Counted from the stretch's first letter, positions 1 to 9,074 are shown. The stretch: 64,000 nt of DNA from Lysobacter sp. cf310 (GCF_900114355.1 NZ_FOSS01000004.1:150238-214237); one strand, 5' to 3'. A program made the numbers and translations. Notes: a model not told the origin generated them from the sequence alone.

Positions 1-348
1 ATCGCCCGCGCCGCGCGCGGCGGCGCGATAGAGCTGATAGGGAACCTGGTTGGTGCCGTCGCTCATCGCCCGCGAGTTGACGTCGGCGCCGTTCTGGCCG
101 TTGTCCAGCGCGATCGTGTAGGCCGTGCCGGGCGTGCAGTTCACGCTCAGCTGGCCCTGCTGGTCGACGTTGGTGGCGGACGAGGCGACCGAACCGAAAT
201 TGACGTCGGTGGCGGCGACGGTGTGGATGTCGCAGACGCTGGTGATCGTGATGGTGACGTCGAACTGGGTGGAGTCGTTGGCGGCGTGGGCGGGCGCAAT
301 GCCGGCGACGAGGAGGGCTACAAGCAGATGGCTCGTGGAAAGACGCAT
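1..348 (-). CDS. Spore coat U (SCPU) domain secreted protein, 3' end beyond the window
   Basis: Reading leftward from ATG at 348, the frame stays open to base 1, so only the N-terminal 116 residues are visible. Residues 1-23 form a signal peptide (hydrophobic LLVALLVAGIAPAHA, cleavage after AHA). The mature part has the SCPU pattern: an early Cys in TSVCDI, then NFGSV, then LSVNCTPGTAYTIALDNG. This family supplies pilin-like subunits of Csu-type chaperone-usher fimbriae, normally beside a chaperone and usher, which would lie left of the window. The family call is from recognition and the fimbrial role is inferred. Confidence 0.8.
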   Translation of the reverse strand, partial: MRLSTSHLLVALLVAGIAPAHAANDSTQFDVTITITSVCDIHTVAATDVNFGSVASSATNVDQQGQLSVNCTPGTAYTIALDNGQNGADVNSRAMSDGTNQVPYQLYRAAARGAGD

Positions 349-671
349 AGATCGGTGCTCCTTGCGCTGATCGCGTGCTGACGACCCGGCGTCTTGCCGG
401 ATCTGGCCTGTTTAATGACGCATAAAACGTGCCATAGCGGCAAGGTAGCCGGACATGAACCCTCACACGGTGATCGCGGTCACGAATACGCGCCGAGACC
501 TATTCAGCCTGATTCTTGCGGGACATCGCAGTTTTACCGCCGCGCTGAAAATCAGGACTGGCAGACGCACTGTGTCAGCCATGGCGCTTTCCGAGCGCAC
601 CCCGGATGACGGCTTGTGTCGGCCGGGGTGCGCGGCCAAGATGCCAGTCCGCGACTGGGGAGCCGCCACCG
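349..671. other. Intergenic region without a recognised gene
   Basis: This 323-base gap separates the leftward SCPU gene from the rightward lipoprotein gene and must hold divergent promoters. Short frames run across it but none has a ribosome binding site or a recognisable protein. The stretch around 412-440 is richer in A+T than its surroundings. I see no terminator, riboswitch or repeat in it. Confidence 0.5.
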
Positions 672-1580
672 ATGTTCACCGTTCGACGCGCCCTGGCCGC
701 GTTGCTGCTGACCGTGGTCGCCTGCGGCGGCTGCGATCGCACGCCGTCGACCGACCACGACGCGCCGCCCAAGCTGCCGGCCGAGGCGGTGCAGCAACTG
801 GTGCGCGACCTGCGCCGCAACGACCTGGCCGGCTACGCGCGCCACGCCGTGCCGCCGACCCTGCACGATCGACTGGAGACCGCCTGGCGCGAGGGCCGCA
901 CCACCTGGCCGCTGACCGAGCTGCCGCTGGAGGATCGCCTGCCCGGCTTCCTGCAGGCCCTGGCCGCGCCCGGCGCGGAGAAGAAGCTGCAGGCCGTCTA
1001 CCAGCGCCAGTTCGCCGGCGCGCACGCGGAACTGCGCTCGGCCGCCGCCACCCTGGGCCTGTTCGCGACCCAGTACGTGCGCAGCGAAGGCGACTACAGC
1101 ACCGAGGAACGCGACCACTACGCTCAGCTGATCGGGGCGATCAGCGCCTGGGGCCAGCGCGCGCCGCTGGGCGATCCCAAGCGCGCGCGCGTCGCGATCC
1201 CTCAGCTCGCCGCCGCCGCGCGCCAGACCGGCCTCACCGGCACCGACGCGCTGCGCCTGACCGGCATGGACCGCAGCCTGGAACGGCTGGGCCCGTTCTT
1301 CGGCCGCTTCAAGCAGGTGCTGATCGGCTACGGACTGGACATCGACGCCAGCCTGGATCGGGTCGAGGCGACCCTGGCCGAACAAACCGGCGACAAAGCG
1401 CGCGTGCGCATCCGCTACACCATGGCCGGCCAGCCGATCGACGCCTACGTGCGCGTCGAACGCCACCAGGGGCGCTGGTACCTCAGCGACGTGCTGCGCC
1501 ACGCCGAGGCCGAAGCCGTTCGCACCGCCAGCGCGCGCGGCGCCCGGCCGCCCGCGCCCGTCGCCAAGACCGCGCCCTAG
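672..1580 (+). CDS. Putative lipoprotein of unknown function
   Basis: 302 residues. ATG at 672 is chosen over an in-frame ATG at 606 because GGGGAG precedes it and it places a lipoprotein signal at the very N-terminus: MFTVRRALAALLLTVVACGGC, with a lipobox-like Cys near residues 18-21. The rest is soluble and rich in Ala and Arg. The C-terminal part (GDKARVRIRYTMAGQPIDAYVRVERHQGRWYLSDVL) looks like a small beta-rich NTF2-like fold, which is a guess. It lies 97 bases before plsB on the same strand. I do not recognise the family and infer envelope location from the signal only. Confidence 0.65.
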   Translation: MFTVRRALAALLLTVVACGGCDRTPSTDHDAPPKLPAEAVQQLVRDLRRNDLAGYARHAVPPTLHDRLETAWREGRTTWPLTELPLEDRLPGFLQALAAPGAEKKLQAVYQRQFAGAHAELRSAAATLGLFATQYVRSEGDYSTEERDHYAQLIGAISAWGQRAPLGDPKRARVAIPQLAAAARQTGLTGTDALRLTGMDRSLERLGPFFGRFKQVLIGYGLDIDASLDRVEATLAEQTGDKARVRIRYTMAGQPIDAYVRVERHQGRWYLSDVLRHAEAEAVRTASARGARPPAPVAKTAP

Positions 1581-1664
1581 TCGCGCGCGCCCGGCGCGCA
1601 TTCGCCGCGCCCGCGTTGCGCGCCACGCCATCGCGCCGACCCAAGCAGCCCCAATCCGAATGGG

Positions 1665-1677
1665 CATAATGGCGCCG
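1665..1677 (+). promoter_or_regulatory. Possible -10 box giving a leaderless plsB mRNA
   Basis: CATAAT at 1665-1670 is followed by 7 bases and then ATG at 1678. A -10 element at this distance would start transcription at or next to the start codon. No Shine-Dalgarno sequence precedes this ATG, which fits a leaderless mRNA. The -35 region is not convincing. Confidence 0.4.
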
Positions 1678-4617
1678 ATGCCGAAACAAACGCCCCTGCC
1701 TTTCCCCAACGCCGAACCGGCCCGTCCGGACGGCGCCACGCCCAGCGCGACCACTGCCGACGGCGCCGCCCGCGAGCCCGGAGCCGATCAAGCGATCGCG
1801 CACCAAGCCAACGAAGCCGACATGTTCGCGGCCGAAGCTGGCACATTGAGCGACGTAGCTGCGGACGCCTCGGTGTCCAGCGCCGCGCACGAGCCCGCGC
1901 CGGTCGCCAGCGACCCATCGTCAGTGGCCGAGCCGGCCCCGGCGATCGAGCCCGCGTCCGCCGACCGCGACGCCGCCGAGCACGACCCGGACCAGCCCGA
2001 ACTGCCGATCCCGCCGCCGCCTCCGCCGCCGGTCGAGGCGCGCGCGTTACCGCCGGCGCGCCGGCCCTGGTGGGCCAAGCTGCTGGGCCGCCTGATGGCG
2101 CCGTGGGTGCAGCTGACCATCGAGCCCAAGTCGCCGTCCGAGCATGTGGCCGAGGAATGGAACGGCCGCCCGGTCTGCTACGTGCTCGAGGACTATGGCC
2201 TGTCCAATGCGCTGATCCTGGAGCGCGCCTGCCGCGAGAGCGGCCTGCCCTCGCCGCTGCAACCGCTGCCGGGCGATCCGCTCGGCCGCAAGCGCGCCTA
2301 TGTCGCGCTGTCGCGCCGCAATGCCGGCGGCACGCTCGCGCCGCTGCAATCCCTGGGCGAATCGCTGGGCGCGGCCACGCCGCAGCCGCCGCCGGCCAAG
2401 ACCCACTCCGGCTCGCTCGCGCGTCTGCTGGACGCGCACCGCGACGATCCGGAGCTGGACGTGCAGCTGGTGCCGGTGTCGATCTTCGTCGGTCGCGCGC
2501 CCGATCGCAGCACGGGCTGGTTCTCGGTGCTGTTCTCGGAAAACTGGACCCTGGTCGGCCGCTTCCGCCGCCTGCTCGCCATCCTGCTCAACGGCCGCCA
2601 CACCCTGGTGCGGTTTTCGCCGCCGGTCTCGCTGCGCGGCATCGTCGGCGAAGGCCTGCCGGCCGAACGCACGGTGCGCAAGCTCTCGCGCGTGCTGCGC
2701 ACCCACTTCCGCCGCATCCGCGCCGCGGTCATCGGCCCGGATCTGTCGACCCGCCGCCTGCTGGTCGATCAGGTGCTCGCGTCCGAACCGGTCAAGGACG
2801 CGATCGCCGACCAGGCGCGTCGCGACAACAGCTCGCCGGTCGACGCCTGGAAGAAGGCGCACGCGATCGCCTACGAGATCGCGGCCGACTATTCGCATCC
2901 GGTGGTGCGCTCGGCCAGCTTCCTGCTCACTCCGGTCTGGAACCGCATCTACCGCGGCGTGCTGGTCCATCACCTGGACAAACTCAAGCAGGAAGCGCCC
3001 GGCTTCGAAGTGGTCTACGTGCCCTGCCACCGCAGCCACATGGACTACCTGCTGCTGAGCTACCTGCTCTACACCAAGGGCATCGTGCCGCCGCACATCG
3101 CCGCCGGCGCCAACCTCAACCTGCCCGTGGTCGGCACCATCCTGCGCAAGGGCGGCGCGTTCTTCCTGCGTCGCAGCATCCGCGGCAGCGCGCTGTATTC
3201 GGCGGTGTTCTCCGAGTACGTGGCGCAACTGGTCGCGGGCGGCTATTCGATCGAGTACTTCATCGAGGGCGGGCGCTCGCGCACCGGCCGGCTGCTGCCG
3301 CCCAAGGGCGGCATGATCGTGATGACCGTGCGCGGCTTCCTGCGCCAGCCCACCCGGCCGGTGCTGTTCCAGCCGGTCTACATCGGCTACGAGAAGCTGA
3401 TGGAGGGCAACAGCTACCTCGACGAGCTGTCCGGCAAGCCCAAGGAAAAGGAATCGATCTGGCAGCTGCTGTGGGGCATTCCCAAGGTGCTGCGCTCCAA
3501 CTACGGCCAGGTGGTGGTGAACTTCGGCGAGCCGATCCGGCTCAACGACGTGCTCGCCGAGCACGCGCCGGAATGGGACGGCCGACCGGTCGGCGAGGAC
3601 GACAAACCGCAGTGGCTGTCGGACACCGTCGCCGCGCTGGCCGAACGCATCCAGGTCAACGTCAACCGCGCCGCCGACGTCAATCCGATCAACCTGCTGG
3701 CGCTGGCCCTGCTGTCCACGCCCAAGCACGCCATGGGCGAGGCCGACCTGCTGGCCCAGATCGCGCTGTCCAAGACCCTGCTGGCCGAGCTGCCGTACTC
3801 CGACCGCGTCACCGTCACCCCGCACACGCCGCAGGAAATCGTCGCCCACGGCGAAGAGATCAACGTGCTCGAGCGCATCGCCCATCCGCTGGGCGACGTG
3901 CTGGGCGTGGACGGCGAAGACAAAGCGGTGCTGCTGAGCTACTTCCGCAACAATGTGCTGCACCTGTTCACCGGCGCGTCGTGGATCGCGTGCTGCTTCC
4001 AGCACAACCGCCGCATGAGCTTGGCCGGCGTGCTGCGCCTGGGCCGCAGCGTGTATCCGTTCCTGCAGGCCGAGCTGTTCCTGCCCTGGACCGAGGATGA
4101 ATTCGCCCAGCGCCTGACGCTGACGGTCGAGGTGTTCATCCGCGAAGGCCTGCTCGAACGCGTAAGCGAGGACGACGGCGGCATCCTGGCGCGCAACGCC
4201 GGCCAGACCGACGAAGTGTTCCGTCTGCGCGCGATCGGCCATTCGCTGCAACAGGCGTTCGAGCGCTACTACATCGCGATTTCGGTGCTGGTGAAGAACG
4301 GCCCGGGCACGATGTCGGCGGGCGAACTGGAAAGCCAGTGCCAGCTCGCCGCGCAGCGCCTGTCGCTGCTGTATGCGCCGGCCGCGCCGGAGTTCTTCGA
4401 CAAGACCCTGTTCCGCGGCTTCATCCAGAAGCTGCGCGAGCTCAAGCTGGTCTGGCCCGACAGCAACGGCAAGCTCGCCTTCGATGCGCGCCTGGACGCC
4501 TGGGCCAAGGACGCCAAGGTCATCCTCGGCCGCGAGCTGCGCCACACCATCGAGAAGATCAGCCCGGAGATGGCCAAGCCGGCCGAAGCGCCGGCGTCGC
4601 CCGCGACCGCGGAGTAA
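1678..4617 (+). CDS. plsB: Glycerol-3-phosphate 1-O-acyltransferase PlsB
   Basis: 979 residues. PlsB transfers an acyl group from acyl-ACP or acyl-CoA to sn-1 of glycerol 3-phosphate, the first step of phospholipid synthesis, at the inner membrane. The acyltransferase blocks are visible in order: HRSHMD (HxxxxD, about residue 451), GGAFFLRRS, EGGRSRTGR and PVYIGYE. The first ~130 residues are a low-complexity Ala/Pro/Glu-rich extension ending in a proline run (PIPPPPPPP), longer than in enterobacterial PlsB. ATG at 1678 is preferred over ATGs at 1660 and 1669 because of the -10-like CATAAT 7 bases upstream. The start remains uncertain within six codons. Confidence 0.95.
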   Translation: MPKQTPLPFPNAEPARPDGATPSATTADGAAREPGADQAIAHQANEADMFAAEAGTLSDVAADASVSSAAHEPAPVASDPSSVAEPAPAIEPASADRDAAEHDPDQPELPIPPPPPPPVEARALPPARRPWWAKLLGRLMAPWVQLTIEPKSPSEHVAEEWNGRPVCYVLEDYGLSNALILERACRESGLPSPLQPLPGDPLGRKRAYVALSRRNAGGTLAPLQSLGESLGAATPQPPPAKTHSGSLARLLDAHRDDPELDVQLVPVSIFVGRAPDRSTGWFSVLFSENWTLVGRFRRLLAILLNGRHTLVRFSPPVSLRGIVGEGLPAERTVRKLSRVLRTHFRRIRAAVIGPDLSTRRLLVDQVLASEPVKDAIADQARRDNSSPVDAWKKAHAIAYEIAADYSHPVVRSASFLLTPVWNRIYRGVLVHHLDKLKQEAPGFEVVYVPCHRSHMDYLLLSYLLYTKGIVPPHIAAGANLNLPVVGTILRKGGAFFLRRSIRGSALYSAVFSEYVAQLVAGGYSIEYFIEGGRSRTGRLLPPKGGMIVMTVRGFLRQPTRPVLFQPVYIGYEKLMEGNSYLDELSGKPKEKESIWQLLWGIPKVLRSNYGQVVVNFGEPIRLNDVLAEHAPEWDGRPVGEDDKPQWLSDTVAALAERIQVNVNRAADVNPINLLALALLSTPKHAMGEADLLAQIALSKTLLAELPYSDRVTVTPHTPQEIVAHGEEINVLERIAHPLGDVLGVDGEDKAVLLSYFRNNVLHLFTGASWIACCFQHNRRMSLAGVLRLGRSVYPFLQAELFLPWTEDEFAQRLTLTVEVFIREGLLERVSEDDGGILARNAGQTDEVFRLRAIGHSLQQAFERYYIAISVLVKNGPGTMSAGELESQCQLAAQRLSLLYAPAAPEFFDKTLFRGFIQKLRELKLVWPDSNGKLAFDARLDAWAKDAKVILGRELRHTIEKISPEMAKPAEAPASPATAE

Positions 4618-4678
4618 GACCGGGGACACGGGGGCGGTCGGCGACGATCGAATTGCGATCGTCGCCGATGCCGCGCCA

Positions 4679-5503
4679 TCAGGGATGGGCCGACTTCGTC
4701 TCGGGCAGGCCGACTTCCAGCGTCAGCGAGGCGTTGTGGCTCTCCCACAAGGTCGGATCGATCTTCTCGTGGAGGGTCACGAACAGCAGGTACAGGCCCG
4801 CCTGGCTGGGACGGAACGCGATCTCGCCGGCGGCGTCGGCGCGCAGGTTGCTGTCGCGCACGTTTTCCACGTCGTACAGATCGCCGTCGCGGTGGGCGAC
4901 GTAGTGCTCGTTGTCCGCCACCACCACCATGCGCGCGTTCGGCACCGGCTTGCCGTCGCGCAGCACGCGCAGGCGCAGCTCGCCGCCCAGCATGAGACGG
5001 TTGGGCGACGACAAGGGCACGATCTCCACGCCGGCGTTCGACGGACGCTGCGTGTACGCGGGTTCGCCCTTGGCGAGATAGGTGTCCGCGCTGCTGAAGT
5101 ACTTCAGAGACGTGGCCGCGCCCTGTTTGCGCGCGATGTCGTCGGAGAAATAGAGTTTGCCGTCCGCGGTTTCCACGGCCTTGTAGGTCGGCCCCGGACG
5201 CACTCCGGTGCTGATCCGGTAGGTGCCGTCGCGCGCCAGGGTCGGCTCCAGATAGACCGCGCCGCGGGTTTTCGCACTGGCCTTGATCGCCGCCTGCGTA
5301 CCGTCCGGCGCGGTGATCGAGAAGTTCGGCGAGTCCATCGCGAAGTCGGCCTGGAACGGAAACTCCGTGAAGGCCGATTCCACCTGCACGCGCGGGTTGA
5401 GTACGTTGAACTGGTTGGGCTTGAGGAAGGGCACGTGCGCGGCCGCGGAGGCCGTGATCAGGCACAAGGCCAGGCCACCGAGGGCGGTCTTCAATCGGGT
5501 CAT
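4679..5503 (-). CDS. DUF4198 domain exported protein
   Basis: 274 residues. It starts with a signal peptide (MTRLKTALGGLALCLITASAAA) and the mature protein begins HVPFLKPNQFNVL, the hallmark opening of DUF4198 proteins, which are beta-sandwich periplasmic proteins often found beside metal or nickel uptake genes. Later features typical of the family are a central YLAKGEPAYTQRP stretch and the C-terminal GLYLLFVTLHEKIDPTLWESH. No metal transporter is adjacent here, so the substrate is unknown. It is divergent from the membrane protein at 5611. No Shine-Dalgarno precedes the ATG; a TAGAAT hexamer on its strand (5538-5543) could be its -10 box. Confidence 0.75.
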   Translation of the reverse strand: MTRLKTALGGLALCLITASAAAHVPFLKPNQFNVLNPRVQVESAFTEFPFQADFAMDSPNFSITAPDGTQAAIKASAKTRGAVYLEPTLARDGTYRISTGVRPGPTYKAVETADGKLYFSDDIARKQGAATSLKYFSSADTYLAKGEPAYTQRPSNAGVEIVPLSSPNRLMLGGELRLRVLRDGKPVPNARMVVVADNEHYVAHRDGDLYDVENVRDSNLRADAAGEIAFRPSQAGLYLLFVTLHEKIDPTLWESHNASLTLEVGLPETKSAHP

Positions 5504-5610
5504 GGGAGGTCCGGAATGGGGAGGAGTCGCGCCGAGGATTCTAGACGCTGGTCGACGCAAGCCGCAGGCGTGCTTGCTAGGATGCGGCGTCGCCCGCAAG
5601 GAAGGATCCG

Positions 5611-6870
5611 ATGAGCGTTTCCGCCGCCAGCCCGGTCGCCGAGCGAGCGCCCGTGCAACGCACCTGGCTGGAAATCCCGCTGCTGTCCGCGCGCCTGCTA
5701 TGGCGGCACTGGCCTGCGCTGGCGTTCTGGTTCTTTGCCCAACGGGTCTGCTACGACCTGCTGATGGCCCTGGCGGTGAAGCTGGGCGAGCGTTCGGTGC
5801 TGATGTCCTTCGCCGCGCTGTCGGTACTGATCGTGACCCAGCTGGTCGGCACCATCTTCATGTTCCAGTCGCTACGCCCGTCGCTGCCGATGCTGACCCA
5901 CGGAGCGGTCACGCCGGACACCAAGGCGGTGCGCAAGCAATGGATCACCGCGCTGGCGATCGCGCTGCTGCCGTTCTTCGCCTACTACGTGGGTTGGGGA
6001 TTGCTGGAAGGCCTGCGCCGCTACTTCACCACCGCCTATATCTTCAGCGTATGGGAGCGCGAGGACCTGCGCCACGTGCTCAGTCTGAAGGGCTTGTGGA
6101 TCGCGCTCGCCGTCGCCTGGGCGGTGCGCTGGTTCAGCCAGCGCCGCGTCAAGGCCACCGGCCATGCCGCGTGGAACGTACTGGCGACGGTGTGCGAGGC
6201 CTACTGGGTGTTCGTGGGCGTGGCCGCGATCGGCCAGGCGATCCAGACCGGCAAGGACTGGTGGCACGAACGCGCGGTGTATGTGGCGGTGGGCGAATGG
6301 TGGGAAAGCCCGACCGCGCTGTTCCAACTGTTGGCGCCGATCAAGCGCGCCTTGGCGCCGCTGTGGGATTTCCTGACCACCGCCGCCGGCGCGGTGGCGC
6401 TGCCGCTGATCTGGCTGGCGATCACCGCGATCGTGTACGGCATCGACCTGCGCAAAGCCCAGCGCCTGGACCAGGCGGATGCGCCGCTGGAGCGCGCGGT
6501 CGCGCGCTTCAAGTCCATGCATTTCACCTTGCGCATGCTCGCCGACAAGGCCAGCGCGGGCTGGACCAGCAAGGGCGTGCCGGTGGTCAACAGCCTGCGC
6601 CTGGTGCTGCGCGCCGGGCTGCCGGCGCTGCTGACGCTGTGCGTGTGCTGGCAGCTGCTGGCGTATCTGGATTCGTGGTCCTGGCGCTGGATGCAGCAGC
6701 TGGTCGGCCCCAAGGACCCGGCCTGGCAAAGTGTCGAGGGCCAGATCTACGCGGTGTTCCTCAACACGCCGCTGTCGTTCCGCACCTCGCTGCTGACCGA
6801 CGTGCTGCGCGTGGTGCTGCTGGCGGCGACCTTCGACCGCGCGATCGCGCGCTTGCCGCGCGCGGGCTGA
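5611..6870 (+). CDS. Integral membrane protein of unknown function
   Basis: 419 residues with a good ribosome binding site (AAGGAAGGAT, 5599-5608). About six to eight hydrophobic segments can be picked out, for example WPALAFWFFAQRVCYDLLMA, VLIVTQLVGTIFMF, ITALAIALLPFFAYYVGW, VALPLIWLAITAIVYGIDL and LLTLCVCWQLLAYL. There is no recognisable transporter or enzyme motif. A TAGGAT box at 5578-5583 may be its -10 element. I do not recognise the family. The neighbours, a divergent DUF4198 protein and a convergent unknown operon, do not indicate a role. Confidence 0.7.
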   Translation: MSVSAASPVAERAPVQRTWLEIPLLSARLLWRHWPALAFWFFAQRVCYDLLMALAVKLGERSVLMSFAALSVLIVTQLVGTIFMFQSLRPSLPMLTHGAVTPDTKAVRKQWITALAIALLPFFAYYVGWGLLEGLRRYFTTAYIFSVWEREDLRHVLSLKGLWIALAVAWAVRWFSQRRVKATGHAAWNVLATVCEAYWVFVGVAAIGQAIQTGKDWWHERAVYVAVGEWWESPTALFQLLAPIKRALAPLWDFLTTAAGAVALPLIWLAITAIVYGIDLRKAQRLDQADAPLERAVARFKSMHFTLRMLADKASAGWTSKGVPVVNSLRLVLRAGLPALLTLCVCWQLLAYLDSWSWRWMQQLVGPKDPAWQSVEGQIYAVFLNTPLSFRTSLLTDVLRVVLLAATFDRAIARLPRAG

Positions 6871-6901
6871 GACGATCGCTCACCGACTTCGCGCCGTGCC
6901 C

Positions 6902-7516
6902 CTACAACGAAAAATCGAGATAGCGCCCGTCGGCTTTCTTGGTGTTCTTGAACTCGATGCGCGCGCGCAGCGCGTCCGGGCGCTGACCGCGCGGCAGCAC
7001 GAATGCGTGCTGGAACGCGAACGGCCGCGCCGGCACCGCGATCACGCGCTTGAACGCGTCGTCGTAACCGCTGCCGCAGGTCTCCGGCAGGCGCGGGCCG
7101 GACAGGCGCGGCAGCGCGGCGCCGCCGGTGTCCCAGCGCCGCCCCTGGACATCCACGATCGCGCCGCGGCACAGGTCGAGATCGCTGATCTTGGTGTCGG
7201 GATCGGGGATCACTTCGTAGCGCAGCAGCAGCAGCTCGGCGTCCTTGCGCAGCGGGCCGCGCAGGCGCGGATCGCCGGCGATCATCGACTCGGCGGAAAT
7301 CAACTTCCAGCGCGCGCCGGCGAAGGCGGTCCAATCGCCCTTGGCCGCGGTCACCGCCACGCTGGGATTGCGTTCGCGATACTGCCGCAGCGCATCGCGA
7401 TAGGGCAGCCACAGCGCCAGCGCGCCCAGCACGGCCGTGCCGAGCAGCCAACCCGCGTTGCTTCGCCACCAGCCGGTCGCGGGGGCGGCGTTCGTCGTCG
7501 TCGGTGTCGCATTCAC
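6902..7516 (-). CDS. Unknown anchored protein, third gene of a coupled trio
   Basis: 204 residues. GTG at 7516-7514 overlaps the TGA of the upstream gene as GTGA; the ATG-looking triplet at 7512 is out of frame, so GTG is the only sensible start. An N-terminal hydrophobic segment (NAGWLLGTAVLGALALWLPY, about residues 19-38) is followed by a soluble, probably beta-rich domain containing WTAFAGARWKL, AELLLLRYEVIPDPDT and DLDLCRGAIVDVQGRRW. The Cys in DLCRG and another in LPETCGSG could form a disulfide if the domain is periplasmic. The family is not recognised. It is made together with the two genes at 7513 and 8142. Confidence 0.7.
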   Translation of the reverse strand: MNATPTTTNAAPATGWWRSNAGWLLGTAVLGALALWLPYRDALRQYRERNPSVAVTAAKGDWTAFAGARWKLISAESMIAGDPRLRGPLRKDAELLLLRYEVIPDPDTKISDLDLCRGAIVDVQGRRWDTGGAALPRLSGPRLPETCGSGYDDAFKRVIAVPARPFAFQHAFVLPRGQRPDALRARIEFKNTKKADGRYLDFSL

Positions 7517-8145
7517 AGGCGCAGATCCAATACGGGTTTGGCGTCGGCGATCAGCTTGCTGGCGGCGGCTTTGTCCAGGCCCAGATCGACATCCACCAGG
7601 CTGTCGCCGCCGATCGGCAGCGAGTTGCCCCAGTACAACTGCAGGTGCGCGCCCTCGATCCGGTCCGGCGGCAGTTCGAAGAACCACGCGCCTTCCTCGG
7701 CCAGGCCCGGCGCCAGTTCGCGCTCGCTGAGGTTGAAGCCCTTGAGCTTGGGACGTTCCTTGTTGGAAGCGACGTAGACCAATCCGTCGCGGGTGCGGAT
7801 CTGCGCGGTCAGGTAACCCGGTCGCTGCAGCGCCTCGACCTTGGCCAGCACCGACAGCCACACGCCGGGGCTGCGCAGGGTGCGGTCCTCGGAATCGCCG
7901 TAGTCGCCCTTGAGCAGATAGGCATGGGCGACCTTGAGCCGGCCGACCTCGACCGCGAAATTGCGCCCGACCGCGCGCGCGGCCGGCGCCGATTGCAGCA
8001 GGGGCGCATCGCGCTGTTCGTAGTCGGACTGGCCCTTGCGCAGCGCGACCACCGCCACCAGCGCCAGCACGACCCACAGCGCGTCGCGCCAACGCCAACG
8101 CGGCAGGCGCCGGCGCGGCGCGGCGGCGGGCTGCGACGCGCTCAC
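7513..8145 (-). CDS. Unknown anchored protein, second gene of a coupled trio
   Basis: 210 residues. The GTG start (8145-8143) overlaps the upstream stop as GTGA. After a short basic stretch (PRRRLPRWRWRD) comes one transmembrane segment (ALWVVLALVAVVALRKG, about residues 22-38), then a soluble domain with AHAYLLKGDYGD, GYLTAQIRTRDGLVYVAS and GAHLQLYWGNSLPI, which reads as beta strands. The topology is probably N-in with a periplasmic domain. The family is not recognised. It shares layout (one helix then a beta-rich domain) and translational coupling with its two neighbours, so the three may act as one complex; that is inference. Confidence 0.7.
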   Translation of the reverse strand: MSASQPAAAPRRRLPRWRWRDALWVVLALVAVVALRKGQSDYEQRDAPLLQSAPAARAVGRNFAVEVGRLKVAHAYLLKGDYGDSEDRTLRSPGVWLSVLAKVEALQRPGYLTAQIRTRDGLVYVASNKERPKLKGFNLSERELAPGLAEEGAWFFELPPDRIEGAHLQLYWGNSLPIGGDSLVDVDLGLDKAAASKLIADAKPVLDLRL

Positions 8146-8756
8146 GGCGCCACCAGCCGGTCGCGCAGGTCCTGCACGGGCAGATCGAGTTTGGCCAGCG
8201 GATCGCCCTGCACCCACGCGCCCTCGTCGTTGAGATAGGCCTTGGCCTTGTAGTCGCGGGCGAACAGGCCGAAGGTCTGGCGCGGCGCGTAGACGTAGTC
8301 GGGCGGCAGCTTCCAGACCAGATCCACGCGCTGAGTCAGACGCGGATGCAGATCGGCGACCACGCCGTGATCGTCGGCCATCAGCAGATTGTCGGCCCGC
8401 ACCGGCTCGCGCTGGGCCGATACCAGGATCAGGTCCTCACGCGGATAACCGAAGCCGCCGAAGCTGCGCCCGGTGCGGTTCTCGATGTCGGCCTGCAACA
8501 CCAGATAGAGCTGGTTCGGTTCGACCTGCCCGCCGGGCCGATAGCGCGCCACCCATGCGCGCAGCGGCGTCACCGCCATCGCCCCGGATTGCGCGCGTTC
8601 GCCGGCCGAGTACTTCGGCAGCGGCCTGGTCTGGCTCTTGGCCTGCTTGAATCCGCCCAGTGCGAAAGTGGCCACCAGCGCCACCGCGGCGAGGGCGGCG
8701 GTGGCTTGCCACCACGGGTTGCGCGCCGCGCCGATCAGTTCGTCCTTGTTCGCCAT
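8142..8756 (-). CDS. Unknown anchored protein, first gene of a coupled trio
   Basis: 204 residues from ATG at 8756. A single hydrophobic segment (ATAALAAVALVATFALGGF, about residues 18-36) anchors a soluble domain containing QLYLVLQADIENRTGRSFGG and QRVDLVWKLPPDYVY. The alternation of hydrophobic residues and the N-R-T-G turn resemble an immunoglobulin-like accessory domain, which I cannot confirm. It heads a leftward operon with the genes at 7513 and 6902, each linked by a 4-base GTGA overlap. No Shine-Dalgarno of note precedes the ATG. The family is not recognised. Confidence 0.7.
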   Translation of the reverse strand: MANKDELIGAARNPWWQATAALAAVALVATFALGGFKQAKSQTRPLPKYSAGERAQSGAMAVTPLRAWVARYRPGGQVEPNQLYLVLQADIENRTGRSFGGFGYPREDLILVSAQREPVRADNLLMADDHGVVADLHPRLTQRVDLVWKLPPDYVYAPRQTFGLFARDYKAKAYLNDEGAWVQGDPLAKLDLPVQDLRDRLVAP

Positions 8757-8864
8757 GCTGGAGCCCGTTGCGAGTGCACGCACCGTAGCACAGGGCCCGC
8801 ATTGCGCTGCAGCCACGCACGTCACCAAATGCGCGACACACGACGGCGGATTCCCGCGCGGCGC

Positions 8865-9074
8865 TCAGGCCGGTTCGTCGGGGATCAACGCGCTTTCCAG
8901 ACGCGCGATGCAGTCCTTCAGCCACAGCTTGCGCTTCTTCAAGCGCTTGACCGTGAGTTCGTCGGCGTCGGTGTCCTGGGCCAGGCGGTCGATGGCCGCG
9001 TCCAGGTCGCGATGTTCCAGCCGTAGCTCGGCCAGCTTGCGCGCTATTTCGGCGGGATCATCGCTTTCGATCAT
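8865..9074 (-). CDS. YdcH family (DUF465) small protein
   Basis: 69 residues, almost entirely charged coiled-coil: ARKLAELRLEHRDLDAAIDRL followed by VKRLKKRKLWLKDCIARLE. The pattern (a helix with xLxxEHxxLDxxI, then LKKxKLxLKDxI) is diagnostic of the YdcH/DUF465 family, small cytoplasmic helical-hairpin proteins of unknown function. Length matches the family (about 70). A TAAGCT hexamer on its strand lies 6 bases before the ATG (9081-9086), suggesting a leaderless mRNA; there is no Shine-Dalgarno. Confidence 0.88.
   Translation of the reverse strand: MIESDDPAEIARKLAELRLEHRDLDAAIDRLAQDTDADELTVKRLKKRKLWLKDCIARLESALIPDEPA

Noticed and set aside
2047-4629. Long antisense frame opposite plsB (860 codons)
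   Set aside because: High G+C keeps antisense frames open. The product is a low-complexity Arg/Gln/Ala/Gly mix with no domain, and the plsB frame carries all conserved motifs.
5501-5515. CCTCC directly before several start codons (4679-5503 gene, 12253 gene, bioB) as a special signal
   Set aside because: CCTCC cannot pair with the 16S 3' end. Only three cases were seen, and composition plus leaderless or coupled starts explain the lack of Shine-Dalgarno in at least one.
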